Source: Clostridium_S neuense
Lineage (GTDB): Bacteria; Bacillota; Clostridia; Clostridiales; Clostridiaceae
Assembly: GCF_045310695.1 (NCBI RefSeq)
Contig: NZ_JBJIAA010000006.1
Coordinates: 1 to 64,000, forward strand
Reading direction: 5' to 3'
DNA length: 64,000 nt
The first letter of the stretch is position 1. Every line of letters starts with the position of its first letter. A program made the position numbers and the translations under genes. The notes beneath the pieces are model-generated. The model made no database searches. It worked only from the letters and a program-made list of their open reading frames with translations, and had not been told where the DNA came from. Below, piece by piece: positions 44,268 to 53,060 of the stretch.

Positions 44268-44305
44268 AAGCTGCACAGAATTTAATGTAATCATCTGTGC
44301 AGCTT
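44268..44305. terminator. Hairpin terminator after glgP
   Basis: AAGCTGCACAGA / TCTGTGCAGCTT with a 14-nt loop and four T residues; A-rich on the other side, so possibly bidirectional. Confidence 0.75.
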
Positions 44306-44344
44306 TTCCATTAAATTTTGTCCATAAAATACTATATTAATTCA

Positions 44345-44358
44345 TGCAATCGCTTGCA
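44345..44358. promoter_or_regulatory. Second LacI-type operator downstream of glgP
   Basis: TGCAATCGCTTGCA differs in one base from the 42386-42399 palindrome. It lies between the 3' ends of glgP and the FAD oxidoreductase gene, where no promoter is needed. Confidence 0.5.
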
Positions 44359-44374
44359 GTAAATTATTATTGAC

Positions 44375-45337
44375 TCATGCTTGCAAAATAAAACGAGCTG
44401 CATTCTTACCAGCTTTATAAGCTTCATCATAAACACTCTTTACATAATCATGCTGATGAATAACATTGCCACAAGCAAAAATTCCATCTACATTTGTTTT
44501 TAAGTTTTCATCCACATATGGTGAACCAGAAACCCTCGAAACAGAAACATTAGCCTTTATCATGAGTTCATTTTCAGGCACAAATCCCAAAGCCAAAATG
44601 AGAGTATCACACTCAATAAGTTTTTCAGTCTCTTTAATTATTTTATTATCTCCATTTAAGCTTGCTACATAAACACCTTCAATTCTTCCATTGCTCTTTA
44701 TTTTTGTTATTACGTGTTTTGTAAAAAAAGGAATATTAAAATCAGCTAAACATTCTGTCTCATTCTTTTTACTCCCAATGCACTTAGTTCCCTTTTCAAT
44801 TACAGCCTTAACCTTAGCTCCTTCTATAGTCATTCTTCTTGCAAGTATAAGTGCAATATCCTCGGAACCTAATATTACAACATTATTTCCAGGCATATAG
44901 CCTTCTATATTAATAAATTTTTGTGCTGTTAAAGCTGAAAATATCCCGCAACAATGTGATTTATGAAAATATATTCCACTGTTTGTTTTTTCTCTACACC
45001 CAACGGCAAATATTATAGCTTTTGCGCTAACTTCCAGTATTCCATCACTTTCATTTACAGCTGTCACGTTCATTTTATTATCTACATCAATTACTGTAGT
45101 ATTAACTTTATAACTTATTTTCATATTCATAGCTTTATTTTTTAATTTATCTGCATACTCAGGTCCTGTAGTATTTTCATCCCCAAATCCATTATGTATA
45201 CATTGATTTAAAACTCCACCAAGATTATCTTCCCTTTCAATTACAAGTATATTCTCTATCCCAGCTTCTCTAGCCGAAATTGCTGATGTAAGTCCAGCTG
45301 CTCCTCCACCTATAACAATCAAATCATATATAGCCAT
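44375..45337 (-). CDS. FAD-dependent pyridine-nucleotide oxidoreductase
   Basis: 320 aa. N-terminal FAD loop IGGGAAGLTSAISAREAG, then DNLGGVLNQCIHNGFG. The second dinucleotide fold is NNVVILGSEDIALILARR, and the C-terminal GIFACGNVIHQHDYVKSV closes the FAD site. It resembles the FAD subunit found beside GlpA-like glycerol-3-phosphate dehydrogenases, but those are about 400 aa and no glpA or DUF1667 partner is here. Substrate unknown. GGAGGGGTG sets the ATG at 45337. Monocistronic. Confidence 0.82.
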   Translation of the reverse strand: MAIYDLIVIGGGAAGLTSAISAREAGIENILVIEREDNLGGVLNQCIHNGFGDENTTGPEYADKLKNKAMNMKISYKVNTTVIDVDNKMNVTAVNESDGILEVSAKAIIFAVGCREKTNSGIYFHKSHCCGIFSALTAQKFINIEGYMPGNNVVILGSEDIALILARRMTIEGAKVKAVIEKGTKCIGSKKNETECLADFNIPFFTKHVITKIKSNGRIEGVYVASLNGDNKIIKETEKLIECDTLILALGFVPENELMIKANVSVSRVSGSPYVDENLKTNVDGIFACGNVIHQHDYVKSVYDEAYKAGKNAARFILQA

Positions 45338-45458
45338 TAACACCCCTCCATACAAAACAATTCTAGCGTAACCCTATAATTTTTTCAATAATAAAATTAC
45401 TTTTCTCTATATGTTAATAATATAGTTTAAGATTATTAATATACTTATTGCTTTTTTC

Positions 45459-45467
45459 TGGTATAAT
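45459..45467 (+). promoter_or_regulatory. Extended -10 promoter of the ClpE-like gene
   Basis: TGGTATAAT (TG-N-TATAAT) about 50 bp before the start, with no good -35. Confidence 0.5.
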
Positions 45468-45516
45468 GTATATAAGCAATTTATAGTTGTAAACGTGAAT
45501 ATTGGAGATGATACTT

Positions 45517-47784
45517 ATGATTAAATGTTCAGTATGCAAAAAAAATGTAGCTGTTATTTTTACAAATAAAGTTGTAAATGGAAAACAAGATTTAGTTGGC
45601 TTATGTCTTCCATGTGCTAAAAAAATGGGTATTTCGCCTCTAACCCAAATGGTTGATACAAAAGATATGAAGGAAGAAGATTTTGAAAACTTAAACGAGC
45701 AAATGAATGAAATGCTTGGAAATATAGATTTAAATAAAATTATCTCAGATGAATCAGGAAATTCTATAATGAATCTTTTTAACAATGCTGTATCAGGCGA
45801 AGTTCAAGAAGGTATTCCAGAAGAAGAAAACTTTTCACAAACCACTTCAAATAAAAAAGACTCTAAGCCAAAAAAAGCAAAAAAGAAAAAATATCTTGAT
45901 GCTTATGGCACTAATCTTACAGATAAAGCCAAAAACAATAAAATTGACAGAGTAATTGGTCGCCAGCGAGAAATTGATAGAGTCATTCAAATTTTAAATA
46001 GAAGAACCAAAAATAATCCTATACTAATAGGAGAAGCTGGTGTTGGAAAAACTGCCATAGCTGAAGGTTTAGCAGTTAGAATATCTGAAAAAAAGGTTCC
46101 CGTAAGATTTTATGATACTGAAGTTTATCTTTTAGAATTAAACTCAGTAGTTGCTGGAACACAATTTAGAGGACAATTTGAAGCTAGGATGAAAGGTATT
46201 ATAGATGAAGTAAAGCAATACGGAAATATAATACTTATAATAGATGAAATTCACAACCTTATAGGTGCAGGAAATGCAGAAAGTGGTTCATTAAATGCTG
46301 CAAATATTTTAAAACCATCTCTTGCTAAAGGTGAGCTTCAGGTAATTGGTGCTACAACAATTGAAGAATATAGAAAATATATAGAAAAGGATTCTGCACT
46401 TGAAAGAAGATTTCAACCTGTATTTGTAGATGAACCTTCTCCTGAAGAAACTATAGAAATACTAAAAGGAATTAAAACTTATTACGAGGACTACCATAAA
46501 GTAACAATACCAGATGACATAATTGAAGCCGCCGTAAAATTATCTGATAGATATATTTCAGACAGATTCTTACCAGACAAAGCAATTGACGTAATAGACG
46601 AAGCCGGCTCAAGAGCTAATCTAAAAAATAAAGGTCTTGTTGAACTTGAAGCGTTAAAAGAAGAATTAAAGAATATAGAACTTCAAATAGAAACTGCTTC
46701 TCAAAACAATGACTTTGAAAAAGCAGCAGAATTTAAAGTTGAACAGTGTAGAATACAAGATAAAATAAACGACTTTAAGGCCCAATATAAAAATATTACT
46801 CTTACCCTAGACGATGTTGCTTCTGTAGTAGAATCCTGGACTAAAATTCCAGTTAAAAAGATAACTGAAATAGAGGCAGAAAAGCTTTTAAATTTAGAAG
46901 AAAGACTTCATAAAAGAATAATAGGTCAAAATGAAGCCGTATCAAGTGTAGCAAAAACTATAAGACGAAATCGTTCTGGATTTAAAAAGCAAAAAAAACC
47001 TGCTTCTTTCATTTTCGTTGGTCCTACTGGTGTTGGTAAAACAGAACTTGTTAAGACCCTAGCGGAAGAATTATTTGAAAATAAAAATTCACTAATAAGA
47101 ATAGATATGTCGGAATACATGGAGAAACATACCGTATCAAAGCTTATAGGAGCGCCCCCAGGATATGTTGGATATGATAACGGTGGGCAGCTTACTGAAA
47201 AGGTTAGACGTAATCCTTATTCTGTAATACTTCTAGATGAAATTGAAAAGGCTCATCCAGATGTATTTAACATACTTCTTCAAATCCTTGAAGATGGTAG
47301 ACTTACTGATAGTCAGGGACGTACAGTACATTTTGAAAATACAGTTATAATAATGACTTCAAATGCCGGAACAAGTTTAAAATCAAATGGCATAGGCTTT
47401 TCAAGAGATAATTATGTTTCCCTTGCAAATAGGGTTGATGATGTTTTAAAGGAAACCTTCAGACCAGAATTTTTAAATAGAATAGATGAAACTATAATTT
47501 TTACAGAATTAAATAAAACAGAGTTAAAACAGATTATAGATTTAATGCTCAAAGAAGTTCTAAGAGAAGGAAAAGAAAAGAATATTGATATAGAAGTCTC
47601 TGACGACGTAAAAGACTTTATATTAGAAAAAGGTTATGACAAAAAATATGGCGCACGCCCACTCAGAAGAACTATACAAAAATATATAGAAGATGAACTT
47701 GCTGAACTTTATTTAAAAGGTGAGTTTAAGGATGTAAGACATATAAAAATATCTATGAAAGATGGAAAAATTGATTTTGAATAA
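45517..47784 (+). CDS. Clp ATPase with N-terminal zinc finger (ClpE-like)
   Basis: 755-aa double AAA+ unfoldase. A zinc finger (Cys4, Cys7, Cys30, Cys33) replaces the Clp-N domain, which marks ClpE. AAA1 Walker A GEAGVGKT and LIIDEIHNLIG are followed by a short UVR-type middle segment (NNDFEKAAEFKVEQCRIQDK). AAA2 Walker A is GPTGVGKT. It probably feeds ClpP. A CtsR box was not recognised upstream. GGAGATGAT sets the ATG at 45517; the TTG at 45502 lies before it. Terminator follows directly. Confidence 0.93.
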   Translation: MIKCSVCKKNVAVIFTNKVVNGKQDLVGLCLPCAKKMGISPLTQMVDTKDMKEEDFENLNEQMNEMLGNIDLNKIISDESGNSIMNLFNNAVSGEVQEGIPEEENFSQTTSNKKDSKPKKAKKKKYLDAYGTNLTDKAKNNKIDRVIGRQREIDRVIQILNRRTKNNPILIGEAGVGKTAIAEGLAVRISEKKVPVRFYDTEVYLLELNSVVAGTQFRGQFEARMKGIIDEVKQYGNIILIIDEIHNLIGAGNAESGSLNAANILKPSLAKGELQVIGATTIEEYRKYIEKDSALERRFQPVFVDEPSPEETIEILKGIKTYYEDYHKVTIPDDIIEAAVKLSDRYISDRFLPDKAIDVIDEAGSRANLKNKGLVELEALKEELKNIELQIETASQNNDFEKAAEFKVEQCRIQDKINDFKAQYKNITLTLDDVASVVESWTKIPVKKITEIEAEKLLNLEERLHKRIIGQNEAVSSVAKTIRRNRSGFKKQKKPASFIFVGPTGVGKTELVKTLAEELFENKNSLIRIDMSEYMEKHTVSKLIGAPPGYVGYDNGGQLTEKVRRNPYSVILLDEIEKAHPDVFNILLQILEDGRLTDSQGRTVHFENTVIIMTSNAGTSLKSNGIGFSRDNYVSLANRVDDVLKETFRPEFLNRIDETIIFTELNKTELKQIIDLMLKEVLREGKEKNIDIEVSDDVKDFILEKGYDKKYGARPLRRTIQKYIEDELAELYLKGEFKDVRHIKISMKDGKIDFE

Positions 47785-47820
47785 AAAATAATAGGGTGCT
47801 TTATACCCCCTATTATTTTT
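47784..47820 (+). terminator. Intrinsic terminator after the ClpE-like gene
   Basis: AAAAATAATAGGG / CCCTATTATTTTT with an 11-nt loop; starts at the stop codon. Confidence 0.9.
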
Positions 47821-47853
47821 GTTAAATTATATTGTTTTTATAAGCTACCTCTA

Positions 47854-48549
47854 TTAAAAATCTCCTTCACAAAGCTTTACAAGTTTCTCTTTTATTAAAT
47901 CTGCATTAACTTTAAAAAGAATTCCTATCTCAATTGTAAAGCACTTTATAAGCTCCTTATATTCTTTCATATAGGGGTAGTCCTTAAGTGTACCACACTG
48001 CATAATCTCAAGATGCTTGTTTATTCTGTCTTCATACTGCGACAGCTTATCTATTTGAGAATAATAATTAAAAAGCTGCTGCATTTCTCCTTTTGTAAGC
48101 TGCGATGAAATTTTAGCAAAAGCTTCAATCCAATTCTTCATAACTGTTATACTGCTTATCTTTACAAGTGTGAACCTCTTATTTTTAAAAAGTCTGCTTG
48201 TCCTCTCCATATCAGCTTTAATAAGTCTAGAATAATTTCTTATGCTTTCTCTAGATTTTATATCACATAACTTTTTATCGTACCATATTTTAGCCCAAAC
48301 AGTTAAGAAGCATCCTATTAACATACCTATAATAGTACAGTAAAAGATTGACTTTATTTCTATATATGTTTTACTTAAATTTTTATAATATATATAAGGG
48401 AAAATACTTCCAACCAAAAGCACAATCAAAATCATTATCCATACTACTATAAATATGTTTTTCTCCAAAAACCTGTAAACTCTATAATTCTTTTGCTTTC
48501 TAGAATTTCTCTTTTCACTACGTTTTCCTACATTCAACTCAGCTACCAT
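47854..48549 (-). CDS. Hypothetical membrane protein with two helices, 231 aa
   Basis: The family is not recognised. A very basic N-terminus (residues 1-27) is followed by TM1 (about 30-53), a short outer loop, TM2 (about 68-86) and a 145-residue cytoplasmic helical domain with many Lys/Ile/Leu. No catalytic motif. ATG at 48549 follows GAGGTGATG. Its upstream region has a match to the degV-padR operator, so it may be under the same PadR regulator. Confidence 0.6.
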   Translation of the reverse strand: MVAELNVGKRSEKRNSRKQKNYRVYRFLEKNIFIVVWIMILIVLLVGSIFPYIYYKNLSKTYIEIKSIFYCTIIGMLIGCFLTVWAKIWYDKKLCDIKSRESIRNYSRLIKADMERTSRLFKNKRFTLVKISSITVMKNWIEAFAKISSQLTKGEMQQLFNYYSQIDKLSQYEDRINKHLEIMQCGTLKDYPYMKEYKELIKCFTIEIGILFKVNADLIKEKLVKLCEGDF

Positions 48550-48585
48550 ATGTATTCATCACCTCTTAAATACTTTATACTGGTA

Positions 48586-48599
48586 TATCTATAGTGATA
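48586..48599. promoter_or_regulatory. PadR-type operator-like palindrome
   Basis: TATCTATAGTGATA, one base different from the TATCAATAGTGATA repeats at 21635-21662. It lies just downstream of a minus-strand TATAAT-like -10, 40 bp before the membrane-protein ATG. Confidence 0.5.
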
Positions 48600-48643
48600 T
48601 ATACATATTATAGTATAATTTCCGTTTTTTTACAATATATATT

Positions 48644-49669
48644 TTATCTTTCACCCAATTTTAAATTTGGGATTGCATTTATGTCAAAAGAAGTTGTTCT
48701 TCCCTTTTTATACTCGAAATAAGCAGCACTAGCTATCATTGCTCCATTATCTGTACACAAAATCGGTCTTGGAACCATTACTTTTATTCCAAGTTTTTTT
48801 CCTTCTTGCATCATTTTTTCCCTTAAAAATGAATTTGATGCCACGCCTCCTGCTACAGCTATTCTATCAACATTTTTAATTTTACAAGCTTTCATAGTAT
48901 TATCTACAAGAAAATCAACTACAGCTTTTTGAAAAGAAGCAGCCACATCCTTTTCATTTATATTCTCATTTTTCATCTTTTTTGTATTTAAGTATCCAAG
49001 TACCGCTGATTTAAGTCCACTAAAAGAAAAATCAAGAGAATTATCATGAAAATTAGCTCTTGGAAACTTAATAGCATCAGGATTGCCTTCCTTAGAAACC
49101 TTTTCCACTTTAGGTCCTCCTGGGTATCCAAGACCAATTGCTCTTGCAATTTTATCAAATGCCTCTCCTGCTGCGTCATCTCTTGTCTGACCTATTACTT
49201 CAAATTCACCATAATCCTTCATATACACTATAAAGGTATGTCCCCCTGACACAACAAGGCACATAAATGGCGGCTCAAGTTCAGGGTATTCTATAAAGTT
49301 AGCACTTATATGCCCTTCTATATGATTTACACCTATAAAGGTTTTGTGTGCCGAATAAGCAAGACCTTTTGCATACTGGAGTCCAACTAAAAGTGCTCCA
49401 ACAAGTCCTGGCCCATATGTAACTCCAACAACATCTATATCCTCTATTGTCATATTCGCATCACTAAGTGCTTTCTCAACCACAAGTGAAATATTTTCAA
49501 TATGTTTTCTTGATGCCACCTCTGGCACTACTCCACCAAACTTTGTATGAACATCTATTTGAGATGATATTACATTTGACAAAACCTTTCTTCCATTTAT
49601 AACAACTGATGCAGCAGTTTCGTCACAGCTGCTTTCTATTCCAAGTACTACTACTATATCTTTTTCCAT
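48644..49669 (-). CDS. tsaD: tRNA N6-adenosine threonylcarbamoyltransferase TsaD
   Basis: Kae1/TsaD ASKHA-fold enzyme that transfers threonylcarbamoyl to A37 of tRNAs reading ANN codons, with TsaB and TsaE. GIESSCDETAASVV starts the ATPase fold. Metal ligands His116 and His120 lie in NHIEGHISANF. VSGGHTFIVY, FSFSGLKSAVLG and AVAGGVASNSFLR are conserved. GGAGGAAATT sets the ATG at 49669, giving 341 aa. Monocistronic here; TsaB/E are not in the window. Confidence 0.97.
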   Translation of the reverse strand: MEKDIVVVLGIESSCDETAASVVINGRKVLSNVISSQIDVHTKFGGVVPEVASRKHIENISLVVEKALSDANMTIEDIDVVGVTYGPGLVGALLVGLQYAKGLAYSAHKTFIGVNHIEGHISANFIEYPELEPPFMCLVVSGGHTFIVYMKDYGEFEVIGQTRDDAAGEAFDKIARAIGLGYPGGPKVEKVSKEGNPDAIKFPRANFHDNSLDFSFSGLKSAVLGYLNTKKMKNENINEKDVAASFQKAVVDFLVDNTMKACKIKNVDRIAVAGGVASNSFLREKMMQEGKKLGIKVMVPRPILCTDNGAMIASAAYFEYKKGRTTSFDINAIPNLKLGER

Positions 49670-49840
49670 TAAAATTTCCTCCAAAATACTTTGTAAGTAA
49701 AATCAATCATATAAAGAAAACTATACATGCACTATGCTTCTTCAAAACATAAATAGTCTACTACACACACAGTGATTTTACTTTATATATTTTATCACAA
49801 TGGAAAAATGTTATAAACCTAAAATTATAAAACAACTAGT

Positions 49841-51295
49841 TTAATCTAGCTCTTCGCCATTTGTAGCTATAACTTTTTTATACCAATAAAAGCTCTTCTT
49901 TTTTAATCTATTTAAAGTTCCTTTTCCTTCATTATCTTTATCTACATATATAAAGCCATAACGCTTCTTCATTTCACCAGTTCCCGCACTGACTAAATCT
50001 ATGCAGCCCCAAGTTGTATATGCAATCAAGTCTACTCCATCTATTATAGCCTCTTTCATTTGCTTTATATGTTCTCTTAAATATTCAATTCTATAATCAT
50101 CATTGATAGATCCATCCTCTTCAATAGTATCAACTGCACCCAGACCATTTTCAACAACCATTAGTGGTATCCTATATCTGTTATAAATATTATTTAAAGA
50201 CCACCTTAAGCCCTTTGGATCAATCTGCCAATCCCATGCACTTGCTTTTAAATATGGATTTTTTAGTCCAGTTGAAACATTTCCTTTTGATTTGTCCTTA
50301 TTTCCTTCAGCACTTACACAGTTTGAACTATAGTAACTAAAAGTATAAAAGTCAACACAGCCTTCCTTTAAAATTTTATCATCATTTTCTTCCATTATTA
50401 TATTTATATTGTGTTCTCTAAAATATCTTTTTGCAAAGCCTGGATATTCTCCTCTTACCTGTACATCAGAACATAAGAAGTTATTCATATTATCCTTCTC
50501 CTGAGCCAAAAGCAAGTCATCTGGATTGCAAGTGAGCGGATATGTGCACATGTAAGCTACCATGCAGCCTATCTTAAAATCCTTATTTATCTCATGTCCT
50601 AGCTTTACTGCTTTTGCACTTGCTATAAATTGATGATGCAGTGCTTGAAATCTAAGCTGTTCATCGTCAAATTGTATATTGTTAAGTTCTCCATTTCCCT
50701 TTGGCATAATTGCTCCACCCATAAACGTTCCAAAAGGTGTTGTTAAACAATTAATTTCATTAAAGGTAAGCCAGTACTTTACTACATCTTTATATCTATT
50801 AAAAATAACTTCACAGTATCTATAAAAAAAATCAACTAGCCTTCTATCTGCCCAACCATTATAATTTTTAGTTAAACTAAATGGAGCCTCATAATGAGAT
50901 ATAGTAACTAAGGGTTCAATATCGTACTTCTTAAGTTCCTTAAACACGTCATCATAGAACTTAAGACCTTCTTCATTTGGTTCCTTGTCATCTCCATTTG
51001 GAAATATTCTAGCCCAAGCTATCGATAGTCTAAATACTTTAAAACCCATTTCAGCAAACAACTTTATGTCTTCTTTATATCTATGATAAAAATCAATGCC
51101 CTCATGATTTGGATAATATTCATTCTGATCTAAAACAGGAGTAATTCTTCTGGAAGTTGTATGAGTTCCCCCAGTTAAAACATCAGCACCGCTAAGTCCT
51201 TTACCTCCCTCATCATATCCACCTTCAAATTGATTAGCTGCTGTTGCTCCTCCCCATAAAAATCCTTCTGGAAAACCGTTAATTAAATGCTGCAT
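49841..51295 (-). CDS. 6-phospho-beta-glucosidase, GH1
   Basis: Cytoplasmic retaining glycosidase for phosphorylated beta-glucosides imported by a PTS. N-terminal FPEGFLWGGATAANQFEGG is the GH1 signature. The acid/base Glu180 is in WLTFNEIN and the nucleophile in LMVVENGLGAVD. A C-terminal Lys-rich loop matches the phosphate-binding set. The 484-aa length is normal. AGGAGG (51303-51308) sets the ATG at 51295, so a 72-bp longer reading is unlikely. No PTS gene is adjacent. Confidence 0.93.
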   Translation of the reverse strand: MQHLINGFPEGFLWGGATAANQFEGGYDEGGKGLSGADVLTGGTHTTSRRITPVLDQNEYYPNHEGIDFYHRYKEDIKLFAEMGFKVFRLSIAWARIFPNGDDKEPNEEGLKFYDDVFKELKKYDIEPLVTISHYEAPFSLTKNYNGWADRRLVDFFYRYCEVIFNRYKDVVKYWLTFNEINCLTTPFGTFMGGAIMPKGNGELNNIQFDDEQLRFQALHHQFIASAKAVKLGHEINKDFKIGCMVAYMCTYPLTCNPDDLLLAQEKDNMNNFLCSDVQVRGEYPGFAKRYFREHNINIIMEENDDKILKEGCVDFYTFSYYSSNCVSAEGNKDKSKGNVSTGLKNPYLKASAWDWQIDPKGLRWSLNNIYNRYRIPLMVVENGLGAVDTIEEDGSINDDYRIEYLREHIKQMKEAIIDGVDLIAYTTWGCIDLVSAGTGEMKKRYGFIYVDKDNEGKGTLNRLKKKSFYWYKKVIATNGEELD

Positions 51296-51331
51296 AATAC
51301 TTCCTCCTAATCTAAATAAATATTTTCTAAT

Positions 51332-51361
51332 ATGTATTATGATACATGTTAACCGTTTCCA
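51332..51361. promoter_or_regulatory. Possible operators upstream of the phospho-beta-glucosidase
   Basis: ATGTAT-TATG-ATACAT inverted repeat (51332-51347). It abuts TGGAAACGGTTAACA (minus strand, 51361-51347), which resembles a CcpA cre but has one extra base. No RAT antiterminator or terminator hairpin is visible. Confidence 0.35.
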
Positions 51362-51495
51362 TTGCAATAGTTTTAATGATATTACAATAAGAATTTTACA
51401 TAGGTATATTTAAACTGAACATATGTTTGTGTTATAATACTTGTATGCATTATTATCTAAAAGCTTAAAATAATAAATATAAATGGGAGTATCAC

Positions 51496-52128
51496 ATGAA
51501 GAATAAATATGCAAAAATAATAGTTGATGGTTCACCAATTTCAAAATCGAATTTTAAATTATTCAATGTAAATGGAAGAGCTATTTTGCCATATAACTCT
51601 GGACAATATCATGATAGATATGCTATATATGAAGAAAAAATAGCTTATGCAGCTCGCAGTCAAAATCCAAGTACAGTAATTGATGAGGCTGTCATAGCAA
51701 TACTTAAGGTTTTTTATAAAAGTAAAAAAAGACATCCGGATACAAACAACATAACTAAAAGCATATTTGATGGAGTTGAGAAAAGCGGCATAATAATAAA
51801 TGACGCTCAAATAAGGCGGATTATAATAGAGGAATTTTACGATAATAAGAATCCAAGATTTGAACTTGAACTTTTTGCAGAAAGCAAGTTTAAAATCAGT
51901 TATTCTGTACTTGAAAGAAAAGAAGAAGAAGAACCAATATTATACGGTCCTCCACCAAATAGAAAAAAAGCTTCAGTTTCATCTCTTTTAAAGCATAAAG
52001 CTGAGGCTAAGGATGACAATTCTGTAGTATGTCAAGTATGTGGAAAAGCCATTTCCAAATCAAACTGTATATCTGCAAACGGCGGTAAAGTTATGATATG
52101 CAAGAATTGTTTTTCCAAACTAGTTTAA
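51496..52128 (+). CDS. RusA-like nuclease fold with C-terminal zinc ribbon
   Basis: 210 aa. Residues 1-130 follow the RusA Holliday-junction resolvase pattern: DGSPISKSN at the start, then KKRHPDTNNITKSIFDGV and IINDAQIRRI. Of the three catalytic aspartates of E. coli RusA (PDxDN and DD), the first (Asp82) and the last (Asp103) align, but the middle one is Asn84. A charged linker (EEEEPILYGPPP) leads to a Cys ribbon with Cys179, 182, 202 and 205. Not next to phage genes. ATG after GGGAG. It overlaps the aroQ 3' end by 9 bp. Confidence 0.72.
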   Translation: MKNKYAKIIVDGSPISKSNFKLFNVNGRAILPYNSGQYHDRYAIYEEKIAYAARSQNPSTVIDEAVIAILKVFYKSKKRHPDTNNITKSIFDGVEKSGIIINDAQIRRIIIEEFYDNKNPRFELELFAESKFKISYSVLERKEEEEPILYGPPPNRKKASVSSLLKHKAEAKDDNSVVCQVCGKAISKSNCISANGGKVMICKNCFSKLV

Positions 52129-52554
52129 ATTATTTTTAAGTGCCATTATCCCCATAATATATCCGTAAAAACCAAAGCCGCATATTTGTCCAATACAAGC
52201 AGGAGCAGTAACGGATTTTCTTCTAAATTCTTCTCTTGTATGTACATTGCTTATGTGCACTTCTACAGTAGGAATATTTACGCCCTTTATAGCATCATAT
52301 ATTGCTATGCTGTAATGTGTATATGCTCCTGGATTTATAACTATCCCATCTACTTTTTTATTGTATGCAGCTTGAAGAAAGTCTATAATTTGCCCCTCTG
52401 AATTGCTTTGAACTACCTCTGTTTCTACACCAAGTTTTTTACCTTCATCCTCTATATACTTGCATAAATCTTCATAAGTATTTTTTCCATATATATTTTT
52501 CTCTCTTATTCCTAAAAAATTAATATTGGGTCCATTCACAACTAATATCTTCAT
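52120..52554 (-). CDS. aroQ: 3-dehydroquinate dehydratase, type II
   Basis: Converts 3-dehydroquinate to 3-dehydroshikimate. Dodecameric type II enzyme of 144 aa. LVVNGPNINFLGIREKNIYG holds the catalytic Arg and Tyr region; SNSEGQIID, NPGAYTHYSIAIYDA and VEVHISNVHTREEFR are intact. ATG overlaps the aroK TGA (ATGA). Last gene of the aro operon; it converges on and overlaps the RusA-like gene with no terminator between. Confidence 0.97.
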   Translation of the reverse strand: MKILVVNGPNINFLGIREKNIYGKNTYEDLCKYIEDEGKKLGVETEVVQSNSEGQIIDFLQAAYNKKVDGIVINPGAYTHYSIAIYDAIKGVNIPTVEVHISNVHTREEFRRKSVTAPACIGQICGFGFYGYIMGIMALKNNLN

Positions 52555-53060
52555 ATTATCCCCCTCTTCTTTAACTCCATATTTATGCTTTCTGCTGCCT
52601 TTTCAAGACTTTCATCATTTACTATCTCAAAATCGCAGTAACATCTATAATAATCAAATCTTTCTTCATAAAGTTTTTTTAATTTTTCTTTTCCTTCTTT
52701 AAGAAGTGGCCTTGTCTCTGTGTCTACATCTTCCATTATTTTGTTAAGCGGTCTGTTTATAAATACAATAAATCCTTTTTCTCTTAGAGCCGTAATATTT
52801 TCTTTTCTCTTTATAACTCCTCCTCCAGTAGATATAACCACATTATCCATATGGGCTAATTCTTCTGCTACTTTACTTTCAATATCTCTAAATGCTTCTT
52901 CTCCAGCTTCAAAAATATCAGTAATACTCTTTTTCTCAGTTTTTTCTATATATTCATCCATATCTATAAAGCTAATTTTTATTTTTTTAGATAAAATTTT
53001 GCCTATAGTTGTCTTGCCACATCCCGGCATACCTATCAAAATCACATTATTTTTCGCCAT
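52551..53060 (-). CDS. aroK: Shikimate kinase
   Basis: ATP-dependent phosphorylation of shikimate. Walker A GMPGCGKTTIG; shikimate-binding DMDEYIE and ISTGGGVIKR; lid region TETRPLL. 169 aa. A GTG at 53066 is too near GAGG; ATG at 53060, 9 nt after it, is preferred. The start overlaps the end of the upstream aroE fusion by 14 nt, and the stop overlaps aroQ. Confidence 0.96.
   Translation of the reverse strand: MAKNNVILIGMPGCGKTTIGKILSKKIKISFIDMDEYIEKTEKKSITDIFEAGEEAFRDIESKVAEELAHMDNVVISTGGGVIKRKENITALREKGFIVFINRPLNKIMEDVDTETRPLLKEGKEKLKKLYEERFDYYRCYCDFEIVNDESLEKAAESINMELKKRGII

Noticed and set aside
45517..47784. ClpC assignment for the second Clp ATPase
   Set aside because: The N-terminal Cys4 zinc finger in place of Clp-N repeats fits ClpE better.
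51347..51361. CcpA cre site before the phospho-beta-glucosidase
   Set aside because: TGGAAACGGTTAACA has one base too many between the half-sites; kept only as a weak possibility.
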